A stretch of DNA of 35,971 bases, taken from an uncultured Clostridia bacterium (GTDB lineage: Bacteria; Bacillota; Clostridia; Christensenellales; Aristaeellaceae). The position numbers and the translations under genes are program-made. This document shows positions 8,945-16,730 of the stretch, piece after piece; position 1 is the first letter of the stretch; each line of letters begins with the position of its first letter. The notes under the pieces are model-generated. The model worked only from the letters and a program-made list of their open reading frames with translations. It was not told the DNA's origin and did not search any database. The stretch lies in contig CAKUAV010000012.1 in the NCBI GenBank assembly GCA_934636425.1, positions 1 through 35,971 on the forward strand, written 5' to 3'.

Positions 8945-10159
8945 ATGAAGTATATGCTGATTGTCGGCGACGGCATGGCCGATGAAAAAATCGAGGCGCT
9001 GGGCGGGAAAACACCGCTCGAATACGCTGCGGGCGCGAATATGGCGCGCGTGGCCGGGGGCGAGCTGGGGCGCATACGCACCTGCCCCGCCGAATTTGCG
9101 CCGGGCAGCGACGTGGCCTTTCTGACGCTGTTGGGACACGATCCCGTCAGGTGCTATCGCGGGCGCTCTCCGCTCGAGGCGGCGGGCGAGCAGGTCGCGC
9201 TCAGTGAAAACGAGGTCTCCTTCCGCATGAATCTGGCCACGATCGACGGCCCCTATGAGGGCGGCGTGATGGCCAGCTACAACGGCGACGGCATAGACGG
9301 CGAGGACGCGTACCGTCTGGCCGACGATCTTACGCACAATCCCGAATTCGCCGCGCTGATGGAGCAGGCGCATATGCGCATCACCGTGACCGACACGTTC
9401 CGCCACATCGCCGTGGTGGACGCAAGCGACGCGCCGTTCGAGCTGACCCCGCCGCACGACATCGCCGGATGCGTGATCGACGGCTATCAGCCCAGGGGCC
9501 AGAAGGCCGAGCTGCTGCGCGCGCTGCAAGAGACCGCGCACGCCGTTCTTTCCGAGCATCCCGTCAACAAAAAGCGCGTCGCCGAGGGGCGCATGCCCGC
9601 CAACGCCGTGTGGTTCTGGGGCGCGGGGCGCGCGACGATGCTCGACAACTTTACCGAGCAGTTCGGCAAGACCGGATCCGCCGTGTCCGCCGTGCCGCTG
9701 GTGCGCGGCATCGCGTGGCTGAGCGGACTCAAGGCGCCGCGCATACCCGGCGCGACCGGCGCGCTGGACACCAACTACGCGGGCAAGGTGCAGGCCGCTC
9801 TGGACGCGCTGAAGAGCGGCGACGACTTTGTGCTGCTGCATCTCGAAGCGCCCGACGACCTGAGCCATCTGGGCGATCTGAACGGCAAAGTGGAATCGAT
9901 CCGCCGGCTGGATACGCGCATGGTGGGGCCTGTGCTGGACGCGCTGGACGCGTCCGGCGAGGACTACCGCGTGCTCCTCATGCCCGACCACTACACGCTG
10001 CTCTCCACCCGCACGCACGACGGCACGCCCGTGCCCTATGCGATCTATGACAGCCGCCGCCCCGGCGCGCCGCGCGTGTTCTGCGAGGACGCGTGCGCCG
10101 ACAGGCCGGTGCTGACCAGCGGAAGCGATCTGCTCAGGCGGCTGTTTGAGATGGCGTGA
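8945..10159 (+). CDS. apgM: Cofactor-independent phosphoglycerate mutase, archaeal type (ApgM family)
   Basis: This enzyme interconverts 3- and 2-phosphoglycerate in glycolysis and gluconeogenesis. The 404-residue protein belongs to the alkaline-phosphatase superfamily. Visible are the N-terminal metal motif LIVGDGMAD (5-13), the catalytic-serine segment APGSDVAFLTLLGHDP (52-67; serine 55), the substrate loop CYRGRSPLEAAG, and C-terminal metal ligands in EAPDDLSHLGD and MPDHYTLLSTRTHDGTPVP. Length fits the family (about 400). The AGGAGG at 8929-8934 precedes the ATG by ten bases. Some members act in threonine or phosphonate metabolism, so the exact substrate is likely but not certain. The nearest downstream gene is about 105 bases away and may share its transcript. 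Confidence 0.9.
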   Translation: MKYMLIVGDGMADEKIEALGGKTPLEYAAGANMARVAGGELGRIRTCPAEFAPGSDVAFLTLLGHDPVRCYRGRSPLEAAGEQVALSENEVSFRMNLATIDGPYEGGVMASYNGDGIDGEDAYRLADDLTHNPEFAALMEQAHMRITVTDTFRHIAVVDASDAPFELTPPHDIAGCVIDGYQPRGQKAELLRALQETAHAVLSEHPVNKKRVAEGRMPANAVWFWGAGRATMLDNFTEQFGKTGSAVSAVPLVRGIAWLSGLKAPRIPGATGALDTNYAGKVQAALDALKSGDDFVLLHLEAPDDLSHLGDLNGKVESIRRLDTRMVGPVLDALDASGEDYRVLLMPDHYTLLSTRTHDGTPVPYAIYDSRRPGAPRVFCEDACADRPVLTSGSDLLRRLFEMA

Positions 10160-10264
10160 CGGAAATGGCGCGCGGCGAATGAATTCCGGCCGGAAAGCGG
10201 CGCGCCCGCTTTGAAAAACGGCTGGCCGGAAGCCTGCGCTGTATGCGGCAGAAAGGACTTTACA

Positions 10265-11161
10265 ATGTATACGCTTTCGTCCGATCGGTTTATCACGTCC
10301 TTCAGCAAAAGCGCCGCGCCGGCGCTGCGCGTTGAGGACGGCGCGACTGTGCGCATCGCCACAAAGGACTGCTACATGGACAATCTGCGCGCGGAGAACG
10401 ACCCGCGCGGCGCGGCAAACGGGCCTGCGATCGGCTGCAATCCGGCGAGCGGGCCGATATACGTCGAGGGCGCGCGGCCGGGCGACACGCTCAGATGCGA
10501 TATACTCGCCGTCGACGTGGGCGAATACGCGTCCATGCGCATCAGCAATCGCGGCGGGCTGATGGCCGACCGCGTGACCGCGCCGATCGTGCGCTGCATT
10601 CCACTGAAAAACGGCCATGCCGAGCTGGCGGGCGTTAAAATGCCGCTCGAGCCGATGATCGGCGTGATCGGCGTCGCGCCCGAGGGCGGGGACGTGGACA
10701 CGGAGTCTCCCGGCGCGCACGGCGGCAATATGGACACGCGCCACATACGCGCGGGCAGCACGCTGTATCTGCCGGTGGCCGCCGAGGGCGCGCTGTTCGC
10801 GCTGGGCGACGTGCACGCGCGCATGGGCGACGGCGAAATCTGCATATGCGGTCTGGAATGCCCCGCCGAGGTGACCATGCGCCTGAGCGTCGTTCACGGA
10901 AAGCGCGAAACGTGGCCCATGCTGAGGGACGAGGCCGGACGCTGGTACGCCGTCGCCTCCGCCGCCGATCTGGACGAAGCCGCCAAGCTGAGCGCCGACG
11001 CGATGATGGACTTTATCGAAAGGCGCGTGACAATCGACCGCAACGAGCTGATACTGCTGATGAGCCTCGTATGCCATCTCGAGATCAGTCAGGTGGTCGA
11101 TCCGCTGCTGACCGCGCGCACGTCGCTCGACCCGTTCGCCTTCCCGGCGCTGGCGTTCTGA
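10265..11161 (+). CDS. Acetamidase/formamidase family protein
   Basis: Members of this family hydrolyse short-chain amides such as formamide or acetamide to ammonia and the acid. The 298-residue protein shows the family's N-terminal strand pattern, the segment GPIYVEGARPGDTLRCDIL with its conserved Gly-rich turn, NRGGLMAD, and the central PLEPMIGVIGVAPEGG followed by PGAHGGNMDTRHI. In characterised enzymes the last region contributes metal-binding residues. The C-terminal LMSLVCHLEISQVVDP resembles the family's conserved ending. Length is typical. The ATG at 10265 follows AAAGGA (10252-10257) with seven bases spacing, so an in-frame start at 10211 is rejected. No urea or amide transporter lies adjacent. 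Specificity cannot be read from the sequence. Confidence 0.88.
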   Translation: MYTLSSDRFITSFSKSAAPALRVEDGATVRIATKDCYMDNLRAENDPRGAANGPAIGCNPASGPIYVEGARPGDTLRCDILAVDVGEYASMRISNRGGLMADRVTAPIVRCIPLKNGHAELAGVKMPLEPMIGVIGVAPEGGDVDTESPGAHGGNMDTRHIRAGSTLYLPVAAEGALFALGDVHARMGDGEICICGLECPAEVTMRLSVVHGKRETWPMLRDEAGRWYAVASAADLDEAAKLSADAMMDFIERRVTIDRNELILLMSLVCHLEISQVVDPLLTARTSLDPFAFPALAF

Positions 11162-11181
11162 GTCGGCATACGCTCCTATTG

Positions 11182-11219
11182 CGGGCAGGGATGAATGTCT
11201 CTGCCCGATTTTCTGTTTT
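11182..11219 (+). terminator. Intrinsic terminator after the acetamidase gene
   Basis: CGGGCAGGGA (11182-11191) pairs with TCTCTGCCCG (11198-11207), with one G-T wobble and a six-base loop, followed by ATTTTCTGTTTT. It lies 20 bases after the stop codon. Confidence 0.85.
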
Positions 11220-11220
11220 G

Positions 11221-11761
11221 GGGGTCGGAAGATGCGCCCGGCGAATCGAGCCTCGAAAAGCGGCATGGAGATGGGCGGAGAATGATGGGGATTGCGGATG
11301 AGGGCGCGGACGGCGAAGGCGTGTTGGGGTGGGCTGCGGCGCGTTGGGAAAGCTGCGAAGGGCGAATGCAAAACGATGCGATGGGTTCGCGGATGAGGAC
11401 GGCGCTGCGCTGGGTGGGCGTGAGGAATGCGGCGCTGTGATTGGTGCGGACGGCGGCGCGTTTGAGAAGCTGCGAAGAGCGAATGCGAAACGACGCGATG
11501 GGTTCGCGGATGAGAACGGCGCTGCGCTGGGGCTGTGGTGGGCGCTTGGCGCGGCGGGGAAGCTGCGAAGGGCGAATGCGAAACGACGCGATGGGTTCGC
11601 GGATGAGGACGGCGTGAGGAAGGCGGCGCTGTGATTGGTGCGGACGGCGAAGGCGTGTTGGGCTGGGCGGCAGTGGGCGCAAGCGGCGCGGCGTTGCCTG
11701 CACCGGCGGGCGGGACGGCGCATAGTATGCAGTGACTTCTTCATGAAAGGAGATTTTCACT
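11221..11761. repeat. Intergenic repeat array 2 (core unit about 93-117 bp)
   Basis: A core AAGCTGCGAAG[G/A]GCGAATGC, followed by AAACGA and GCGATGGGTTCGCGGATGA, begins near 11350, 11467 and 11560, so periods are 117 and 93. The outer segment GCGGACGGCGAAGGCGTGTT occurs near 11307 and again near 11640, framing the three cores. The sequence is unrelated to the other arrays except for high GC and G-richness on the plus strand. No gene is supported here. Confidence 0.85.
11721..11728 (+). promoter_or_regulatory. Possible sporulation-type -10 element
   Basis: CATAGTAT lies 34 bases before the GTG start of the BclA-C-like gene. It partly matches the CATA-type -10 boxes of sporulation sigma factors E and K. 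No convincing -35 was seen, and no good sigma-A promoter is present. The idea rests mainly on the spore-coat-like product, so confidence is low. Confidence 0.25.
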
Positions 11762-12424
11762 GTGCCTTGTATTTTGGATTCTCGACGCTGCTACGGCTGC
11801 CGTGCCGCCGTCATGAACCAGAGCGCTCCGCCCATCAACGTCACGCTGGCTGAGCCGGCCGTCACAGGCGAGCGCCTTGTCCCCTGCTCCCCCTACTACA
11901 CCGGCCCCAGCGGCCCTGTGTCGCCCGTGCCGTGGTGCTATCGTCCCTGCGCGCCCGGCGTGCCCGAGTGCTGGCGCCGCCCGGGCGAGGAGACGCCGCG
12001 TCCCGGTCAGAACTGCTTTGAGCCGGCCTACGGCTTCTTCTATCAGGCGGGCTCGTTTACGCTCTCCGCGGCGGGCTGCATTCCGCTGAACGGCGCGGGC
12101 GCGGCCATCCGGAACATCGAACAGACCGGCGGCGTGATTGTTCTCCCCGAGGCCGGCGTCTACGACGTGTCCTACGCGCTGACGCTGCCCGCCGGCACAA
12201 CGGCGACCGGCTCGCTCAGCCTGCTGCGCGGGGGCAGCGCCGTGCCGGGCACGACCGTCGCCTTTGCCAAGACGACCGCCGGCGCGCCGGTCACTGTCAG
12301 CAGCCGCTCCATAATCACCGCGGCCGCGGGCGCGACGCTCTGCATCGCCTCGAACGCCGCGCTCGCCCTGACCGCGGCCGAGGACGAAACGCTGGCTGCG
12401 CTGGTCATTCGCCGCATCGGCTGA
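11762..12424 (+). CDS. BclA C-terminal-like (TNF-like fold) surface protein, Cys/Pro-rich N-terminus
   Basis: The 220-residue product starts at a GTG nine bases after AAAGGAG (11746-11752). Residues 1-95 are rich in Cys and Pro, with seven cysteines in short motifs (CYGC, CRAAV, CSPYY, CYRPC). Residues 97-220 follow the pattern of the C-terminal domain of exosporium collagen-like proteins: YGFFYQAGSFTLSAAG, then IPLNG, a central GGVIVLPEAGVYDVSYALTL, SLLRGGSAVPGT, and a closing LALTAAEDETLAALVIRRIG. The family forms trimers on spore surfaces. Here the collagen-like Gly-X-Y region is missing and a Cys/Pro segment stands in its place. There is no signal peptide, as is usual for spore-coat proteins assembled in the mother cell. 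The role is inferred from the fold; a phage tail or other TNF-like protein is the alternative. Confidence 0.7.
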   Translation: MPCILDSRRCYGCRAAVMNQSAPPINVTLAEPAVTGERLVPCSPYYTGPSGPVSPVPWCYRPCAPGVPECWRRPGEETPRPGQNCFEPAYGFFYQAGSFTLSAAGCIPLNGAGAAIRNIEQTGGVIVLPEAGVYDVSYALTLPAGTTATGSLSLLRGGSAVPGTTVAFAKTTAGAPVTVSSRSIITAAAGATLCIASNAALALTAAEDETLAALVIRRIG

Positions 12425-12465
12425 GCATCGCTCGAAGGGCTCTGCGCACACCGCGTGTGTGACAA

Positions 12466-12503
12466 CGCCGCGTGAGGAGATTCTCCCGCGCGGCGATTTT
12501 TTT
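12466..12503 (+). terminator. Intrinsic terminator after the BclA-C-like gene
   Basis: CGCCGCG (12466-12472) pairs with CGCGGCG (12489-12495), with an inner GGAGA/TTCTCC arm, followed directly by a run of seven T (12497-12503). It is 41 bases after the stop codon. Confidence 0.88.
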
Positions 12504-12504
12504 G

Positions 12505-13065
12505 TCGATGGGCGCGGGCGGCGATATGTGGGCATGGCCTGACGCGCGGGTGTGGCGCGGGTTGCCGCGATGCTGGATGCTATGGCGTGATGGGGGTGCG
12601 GATGGATGCGCGCAGGCTGTAGTGCGAATGGGCGCGGGTGGGTGAGCGAAAGCGGCAATACGAGGGTATGGGCGCGGGGGCGGTTGTTCGCGGGCGGCGA
12701 TATGTGGGCATGGCCTGACGCGCGGGTGTGGCGCGGGCTGCCGCGATATTGGATGCGATACGTGATGGGGGCGGATGGATGCGCACAGGCTGTAGTGCGG
12801 GCGGGCGCGGGCGGCGGTGCGGGGCATGGCTTGACGCGCGGGTGTGGCGCGGGCTGCCGCGATGCTGGATGCTATGGCGTGATGGGGGTGCGGATGGATG
12901 CGCGCAGGCTGTAGTGCGAATGGGCGCGGGTGGGTGAGCGAAAGCGGCAATACGAGGGTATGGGCGCGGGGGCGGTTGTTCGCGGGCGGCGATGTGTGGG
13001 CATGGCTTGACGCGCGGGCTGCCGCGATGCTGGATGCTATGGCGCGAGAGGGGTTGCGGATGAAT
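12505..13065. repeat. Intergenic repeat array 3 with higher-order structure (176/116/176 bp)
   Basis: The marker GGCATGG[C/T]TTGACGCGCGGG or its CCTGACG variant starts at 12531, 12707, 12823 and 12999, giving intervals of 176, 116 and 176. The long unit equals the short one plus a 60-base insert (GTGAGCGAAAGCGGCAATAC and following). A stretch of about 155 bases near 12560 recurs at 12852 with about three differences, so a 292-bp block was duplicated recently. All intervals leave remainder two on division by three, so reading frame shifts at each copy and no coding repeat is supported. Confidence 0.92.
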
Positions 13066-13142
13066 GCGGGCGCACAGCTGTGGCGCGGGCGGGCGCGCGG
13101 GATTTTTGAGCGCGGGACGGGGAAGCGCCGTGTTTTTTGCGG

Positions 13143-13171
13143 TTGCATTTGCGGCCTGAATGTTATATAAT
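13143..13171 (+). promoter_or_regulatory. Strong sigma-A promoter of the GH27 operon
   Basis: TTGCAT (13143-13148) and TATAAT (13166-13171) are exactly 17 bases apart, and transcription should start near 13178. Just downstream, the 8-base palindrome CGTTAACG (13187-13194) overlaps the start of the ribosome binding site. It resembles the centre of LacI-family operators, so repression by a sugar-responsive regulator is possible but unproven. Confidence 0.85.
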
Positions 13172-13206
13172 AGAGTCGGACACAAACGTTAACGGAGGGA
13201 CATACT

Positions 13207-14337
13207 ATGCTGGCACAGAGACCGCCCATGGGCTGGAACACCTGGAACACTTTTGGCAAGGACATTAACGAAACGCTGATCCGCGAGAGCGCGGACGCCT
13301 TTATCGACAACGGTCTGAAGGACGCGGGTTACGAATACCTCGTCATCGACGACTGCTGGTCCGAATACAACCGCGATCCGATCACCGACCGCATCGTGCC
13401 CCATCATGAGAAATTCCCCAACGGCATGAAGGTCGTCGCCGACTATGTCCACTCCAAGGGACTGAAGTTCGGCATGTACTCCTGCGACGGCGTGCGCACC
13501 TGCGCCGACTATCCGGGCTCGTTCGACCACGAATTCCTGGATGCGCAGACCTTCGCCGAGTTCGGCGTGGACTATCTCAAATACGACAACTGCTACAAGC
13601 CCAACAACGCCGAGGGCCCCACGCTCTACCGCCGCATGGCCATGGCGCTGCGCGCGTCCGGCCGCGAAATTCTCTTCTCGGCCTGCAACTGGGGCACCGA
13701 CGACGTGTGGACGTGGATCCGCGGCGCGGGCGCTCATATGTACCGCTCCACCGGCGACATCAACGACAGCGCCGAATCCTACCGCAATATCGCGCTGAGC
13801 CAGGCCGACAAGTTCGGCTATTCCGCGCCCGGCTGCTACAACGACATCGATATGCTGACCGTCGGCATGTACGGCAAGGGTCTGGTCGGCTCGGTCGGCT
13901 GCAACGACGCGGACTATCGCTCCCAGTTCGCGCTGTGGTGCATGTATTCCGCGCCGCTGATGCTGGGCTGCGACATCCGTCACATGAACAGGCAGACACT
14001 CGAGCTGGTGACCAACCGCGAGCTGATCGCCATCGATCAGGACGGCGAGTGCCGCCCGCCGATCATCCGCAAGTGCACCTACAACGAAAATTCTCTGGTC
14101 ATGCTCAAGATGCTCGAAAACAACGAGTACGCCATCGCCTTCTTCAACATGGGCGAGAAGGACAAGAGCCTGCCCATGATGTTCAGCGAGTTCGGCCTGC
14201 CCGCCCATTCCGGCTACGGCTTCAAGGTCAGGAACCTCTTCACCGGCGAGGACGAGGGCTTCTATAAGGAGTATATGCGCATTCCCGTTCAGGCGCACGA
14301 CTGCGCGGTCTATCGCGCCCAGCTGGTGCGCGGATGA
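13207..14337 (+). CDS. Alpha-galactosidase, glycoside hydrolase family 27
   Basis: GH27 enzymes are retaining hydrolases that release terminal alpha-galactose or alpha-N-acetylgalactosamine. The 376-residue protein opens with the family hallmark PPMGWNTWNTFG (6-17), then VIDDCW (46-51). The nucleophile is D127 in YLKYDNC, and the acid/base is D184 in STGDINDS, aligned with the human lysosomal enzyme's ADIDDS. NDIDMLTVG follows where most members have NDPDML. There is no signal peptide, so the enzyme should be cytoplasmic and act on imported oligosaccharides. GGAGGG at 13194-13199 precedes the ATG by seven bases. A consensus promoter lies upstream, and a small zinc-ribbon gene overlaps its stop codon. 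It heads the carbohydrate block up to 20.1 kb. Confidence 0.93.
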   Translation: MLAQRPPMGWNTWNTFGKDINETLIRESADAFIDNGLKDAGYEYLVIDDCWSEYNRDPITDRIVPHHEKFPNGMKVVADYVHSKGLKFGMYSCDGVRTCADYPGSFDHEFLDAQTFAEFGVDYLKYDNCYKPNNAEGPTLYRRMAMALRASGREILFSACNWGTDDVWTWIRGAGAHMYRSTGDINDSAESYRNIALSQADKFGYSAPGCYNDIDMLTVGMYGKGLVGSVGCNDADYRSQFALWCMYSAPLMLGCDIRHMNRQTLELVTNRELIAIDQDGECRPPIIRKCTYNENSLVMLKMLENNEYAIAFFNMGEKDKSLPMMFSEFGLPAHSGYGFKVRNLFTGEDEGFYKEYMRIPVQAHDCAVYRAQLVRG

Positions 14338-14525
14338 TGACCTGCGCGCGCTGCGGAAAGCCGATCGAAAGCGACGAGGCCGGCCTGAGCCGCAAGCTGA
14401 TCAACCGCGCCACGACGAAGCTGTACTGCTTTGCCTGCCTTGAGGATATGTTTCACATCCCGCGCGAAAAGCTCGACGAGATGATCGAGGCCTATCGCTC
14501 GGCGGGCTGCACGCTGTTTCTGTGA
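14334..14525 (+). CDS. Small zinc-ribbon-like protein, translationally coupled to GH27
   Basis: The 63-residue protein has two CxxC pairs, CARCGKP and CFACLED, spaced about 28 residues apart, the pattern of a single zinc ribbon or treble-clef knuckle. The rest is an amphipathic helix (REKLDEMIEAYRSAG) and a short CTLF end. Its ATG overlaps the GH27 stop codon in an ATGA arrangement (a second ATG follows at once), so it is probably translated by re-initiation and depends on GH27 expression. A strong terminator follows, so the two genes form a bicistronic unit. I recall similar small Cys-pair proteins in Clostridia but cannot assign a function. It may be unrelated to sugar metabolism. Confidence 0.75.
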   Translation: MMTCARCGKPIESDEAGLSRKLINRATTKLYCFACLEDMFHIPREKLDEMIEAYRSAGCTLFL

Positions 14526-14537
14526 ATCATCCCGTTT

Positions 14538-14597
14538 GGCGGACGCCGTTTTCCCGATCCCGACGGGCGCGGCGTCCGCCATTCATTTTTTTCATGA
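14538..14597 (+). terminator. Intrinsic terminator after the GH27 / zinc-ribbon pair
   Basis: GGCGGACGCCG (14538-14548) pairs perfectly with CGGCGTCCGCC (14570-14580), with a 21-base loop, followed by ATTCATTTTTTT. It lies 12 bases after the stop of the small gene and just before the next ribosome binding site. Confidence 0.88.
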
Positions 14598-14614
14598 AGG
14601 AAGGTGTTCACGCT

Positions 14615-15745
14615 ATGGATTTTCCCTTCTATCGCGCCGAGGATCGCGCGCTGGACAATATGCTCGAACAGATGACGCTGCTCGAGGGCGTCGACACGGA
14701 GCGCCTGACGCGGCCGGACTGCGTCAAAACATACGCTGTGACCTATCCCACGACGCTGTACGGCTTTCTGCACGAGGCCGCCGTCATAGAGTATCACGGC
14801 ACGCTGTTCGCCTCCTGGTACAACTGCCCCCTGACCGAGCTGCACGGCGACACGCCCATCCGCGGCAGGCGCTCGCGCGACGGCGGCAGGACGTGGACGG
14901 ACACGGAGATACTCGCCCGCGACGAGAGCGGACGGATACTCTACTGCCCGCCTGTATACGGCATATGCGAGGACAGGCTCTATCTCATCATGAACGAGAT
15001 GGTCGCGCCCGACCACATACACGCGCTCGATCTGTACGTCTACAACGAAGAGACGGAGCGCTTTGAGTTCCTCTGGTCGCGCCCCATCCCCTTCAAGCTG
15101 AACACCAACGTCTATCAGCTGCCGAACGGCAAGCTGATGCTGCCCGGCCGCATCGCAGAGCTGGACGGCTTCCCCAACACGCCGGCCGTGCTGATTTCCG
15201 ATTCCGGAAGGATCGACGATGAGTGGCGGCTGGTGACCATTCAGCCAGACGGAACGATGCCGGACAGATCGAAGCTCGTTCATCCCGAGCTGTCCGCCAT
15301 CGTGCAGGGCGAGACTGTGTATATGTTCTGCCGCGACGACGAGCGCCGCGTGCCGCTGATATACGTTTCGCGCGACTGCGGCGAGACGTGGAGCGCGCCC
15401 ATGGCGCACGATATTCCCTTCTGCAATTCGAAGATCTATTCCGGCACGCTCTCGGACGGCCGCAATTACGTCATGGGCAACATATTCCCGCCCGACGTGA
15501 CGCCCGAGACCGGCTATCCGCGCCGCAGCCGGCTGGCCGCGTTCTTCTCGCGCCCGAACACGATGATTTTCGACAGGGGAATCATCATTGAGGAGAATCG
15601 CTCGCCCGATCTGCTCTATGGCGCGGACTGGGCGTATCCGGTGGCCTGCGAGGCGGACGGAAAGCTCTATGTGATCTACAGCTCGGTCATCGCGCCCAGC
15701 TTCCGCGGCGCGGCGCTGTCGGCGATCGATATCAAGGCGCTGTAG
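14615..15745 (+). CDS. BNR-repeat sialidase-like protein
   Basis: The 376-residue protein is a six-bladed beta-propeller candidate. It carries two clear Asp boxes (S-x-D-x-G-x-T-W), SRDGGRTW (87-94) and SRDCGETW (252-259), each in the expected strand-turn context. An Arg-rich RGRRSRDGG and a YMFCRDDERR segment could supply the arginines that bind a carboxylate in sialidases, but I cannot confirm a full catalytic triad. Similar proteins include exo-alpha-sialidases, trans-sialidases and many sugar-active propellers. No signal peptide is seen, so it is probably cytoplasmic, unlike most secreted sialidases. The ATG at 14615 follows AAGGAAGG by ten bases; an in-frame ATG at 14594 overlaps that site. 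The sugar kinase follows after 30 bases. Confidence 0.78.
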   Translation: MDFPFYRAEDRALDNMLEQMTLLEGVDTERLTRPDCVKTYAVTYPTTLYGFLHEAAVIEYHGTLFASWYNCPLTELHGDTPIRGRRSRDGGRTWTDTEILARDESGRILYCPPVYGICEDRLYLIMNEMVAPDHIHALDLYVYNEETERFEFLWSRPIPFKLNTNVYQLPNGKLMLPGRIAELDGFPNTPAVLISDSGRIDDEWRLVTIQPDGTMPDRSKLVHPELSAIVQGETVYMFCRDDERRVPLIYVSRDCGETWSAPMAHDIPFCNSKIYSGTLSDGRNYVMGNIFPPDVTPETGYPRRSRLAAFFSRPNTMIFDRGIIIEENRSPDLLYGADWAYPVACEADGKLYVIYSSVIAPSFRGAALSAIDIKAL

Positions 15746-15775
15746 AATGCGTTTCTAATAAGGAGGTCTTTTTTC

Positions 15776-16726
15776 ATGCTTATCGGCATCGATGCAGGCG
15801 GAACCAAGAATGAGCTGGCGCTGTGCGAAAATGACGGCCGCGTGGTCAACCGCATGACCGCGCCGGGCAGCAACGCCGCCGATCTCGGCCCCGAAAACGC
15901 GGCCATGCGCATCGCCTCTCAGGTCAGGGCGCTGGTCGACGGGCACACCGAGACGGTCGACGCGCTCTTTGCCGGGCTCTCCGGCGGCGGCGCGCCCGCG
16001 ATTTCCGGCGAGGTGCGCGCCGTGCTGACGCGCGAGCTGCCCTTCGTCAAGTCCATCAGCAACGGCAGCGACGCACTCAACGGCCTCTACGCCGGCGTGG
16101 GCGCGGGCGACGGCATGGTGGTCATCGCGGGCACCGGCACGTCGGCCTTCGTGCGCTGCGGCGGCGTGCTCACTCAGGTGGGCGGCTGGGGCTATCTGGT
16201 GGACGACGCGGGCAGCGGCTATTCCATAGGCCGCGCCGTGCTGAACGCCGCATTCCGCGAGCGCGACGGCCGCGGCGAGTCCACGCGGCTCACCGAGCTG
16301 GTCGAGCGGCAGCTGGGCTTCAACGTGCTGGGCGCTGTGCCGATGATCTATCAGGGCGGCAAGCGCACTGTCGCGTCGTTCGCGCCGCTGGCGTTCGAGG
16401 CCGCCGACATGGGCGACCGACAGGCGCTGGCCATCGTGGACAACGCCTGCCGCGAGCTGCGCCTGCTGATCTCCACCTGCGCGTCGCATCTCAAAAAAGC
16501 GCCCTACATGGCCTCCCTGCTGGGCAGCCTGTGGAAGGCGCCGCGCCTGCTCGAGGGCGTGCGCGATCTGCTCTCGCCCGACTATCGCCTGCTGCGCCCC
16601 GACCTGCCGCCGGTGTTCGGCGCTGCGGTGGCCGCGGCCGAGCTGGCGCGCGTGTCCTGCGGCGAGGCGTTCCACGACCGCTTTGCCGAATCCTATGCGG
16701 CGTTTACAAAGAAAGCGGAGGGATGA
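15776..16726 (+). CDS. BadF/BadG-family sugar kinase, N-acetylglucosamine-kinase-like
   Basis: The 316-residue protein is an ASKHA-fold ATPase of the BadF/BadG/BcrA/BcrD type. Visible are the phosphate-1 motif IGIDAGGTKNELAL (3-16), the phosphate-2-like VVIAGTGTSAF, GGWGYLVDDAGSGYSIGR and a C-terminal LLGSLWKAP. The GG.G..L.D.GSGY..GR pattern is the hallmark of the eukaryotic-like N-acetylglucosamine kinases in this family, which phosphorylate GlcNAc or related amino sugars with ATP. Length is typical. The start has AGGAGG (15761-15766) nine bases upstream. Its stop lies four bases before the TIM-barrel gene's start. Together with the upstream sialidase-like gene, this suggests amino-sugar catabolism. 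Confidence 0.85.
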   Translation: MLIGIDAGGTKNELALCENDGRVVNRMTAPGSNAADLGPENAAMRIASQVRALVDGHTETVDALFAGLSGGGAPAISGEVRAVLTRELPFVKSISNGSDALNGLYAGVGAGDGMVVIAGTGTSAFVRCGGVLTQVGGWGYLVDDAGSGYSIGRAVLNAAFRERDGRGESTRLTELVERQLGFNVLGAVPMIYQGGKRTVASFAPLAFEAADMGDRQALAIVDNACRELRLLISTCASHLKKAPYMASLLGSLWKAPRLLEGVRDLLSPDYRLLRPDLPPVFGAAVAAAELARVSCGEAFHDRFAESYAAFTKKAEG

Positions 16727-16730
16727 AGCG

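Noticed and set aside
8789..11371. 860-codon minus-strand open frame opposite the phosphoglycerate mutase and acetamidase genes
   Set aside because: It is antisense to two well-supported enzymes and has a His/Arg/Ala-rich composition typical of a shadow frame.
12606..12937. Short plus-strand open frames inside array 3 (about 69-102 codons)
   Set aside because: They repeat every 292 bases as a result of the DNA repeat, lack ribosome binding sites and resemble no family.
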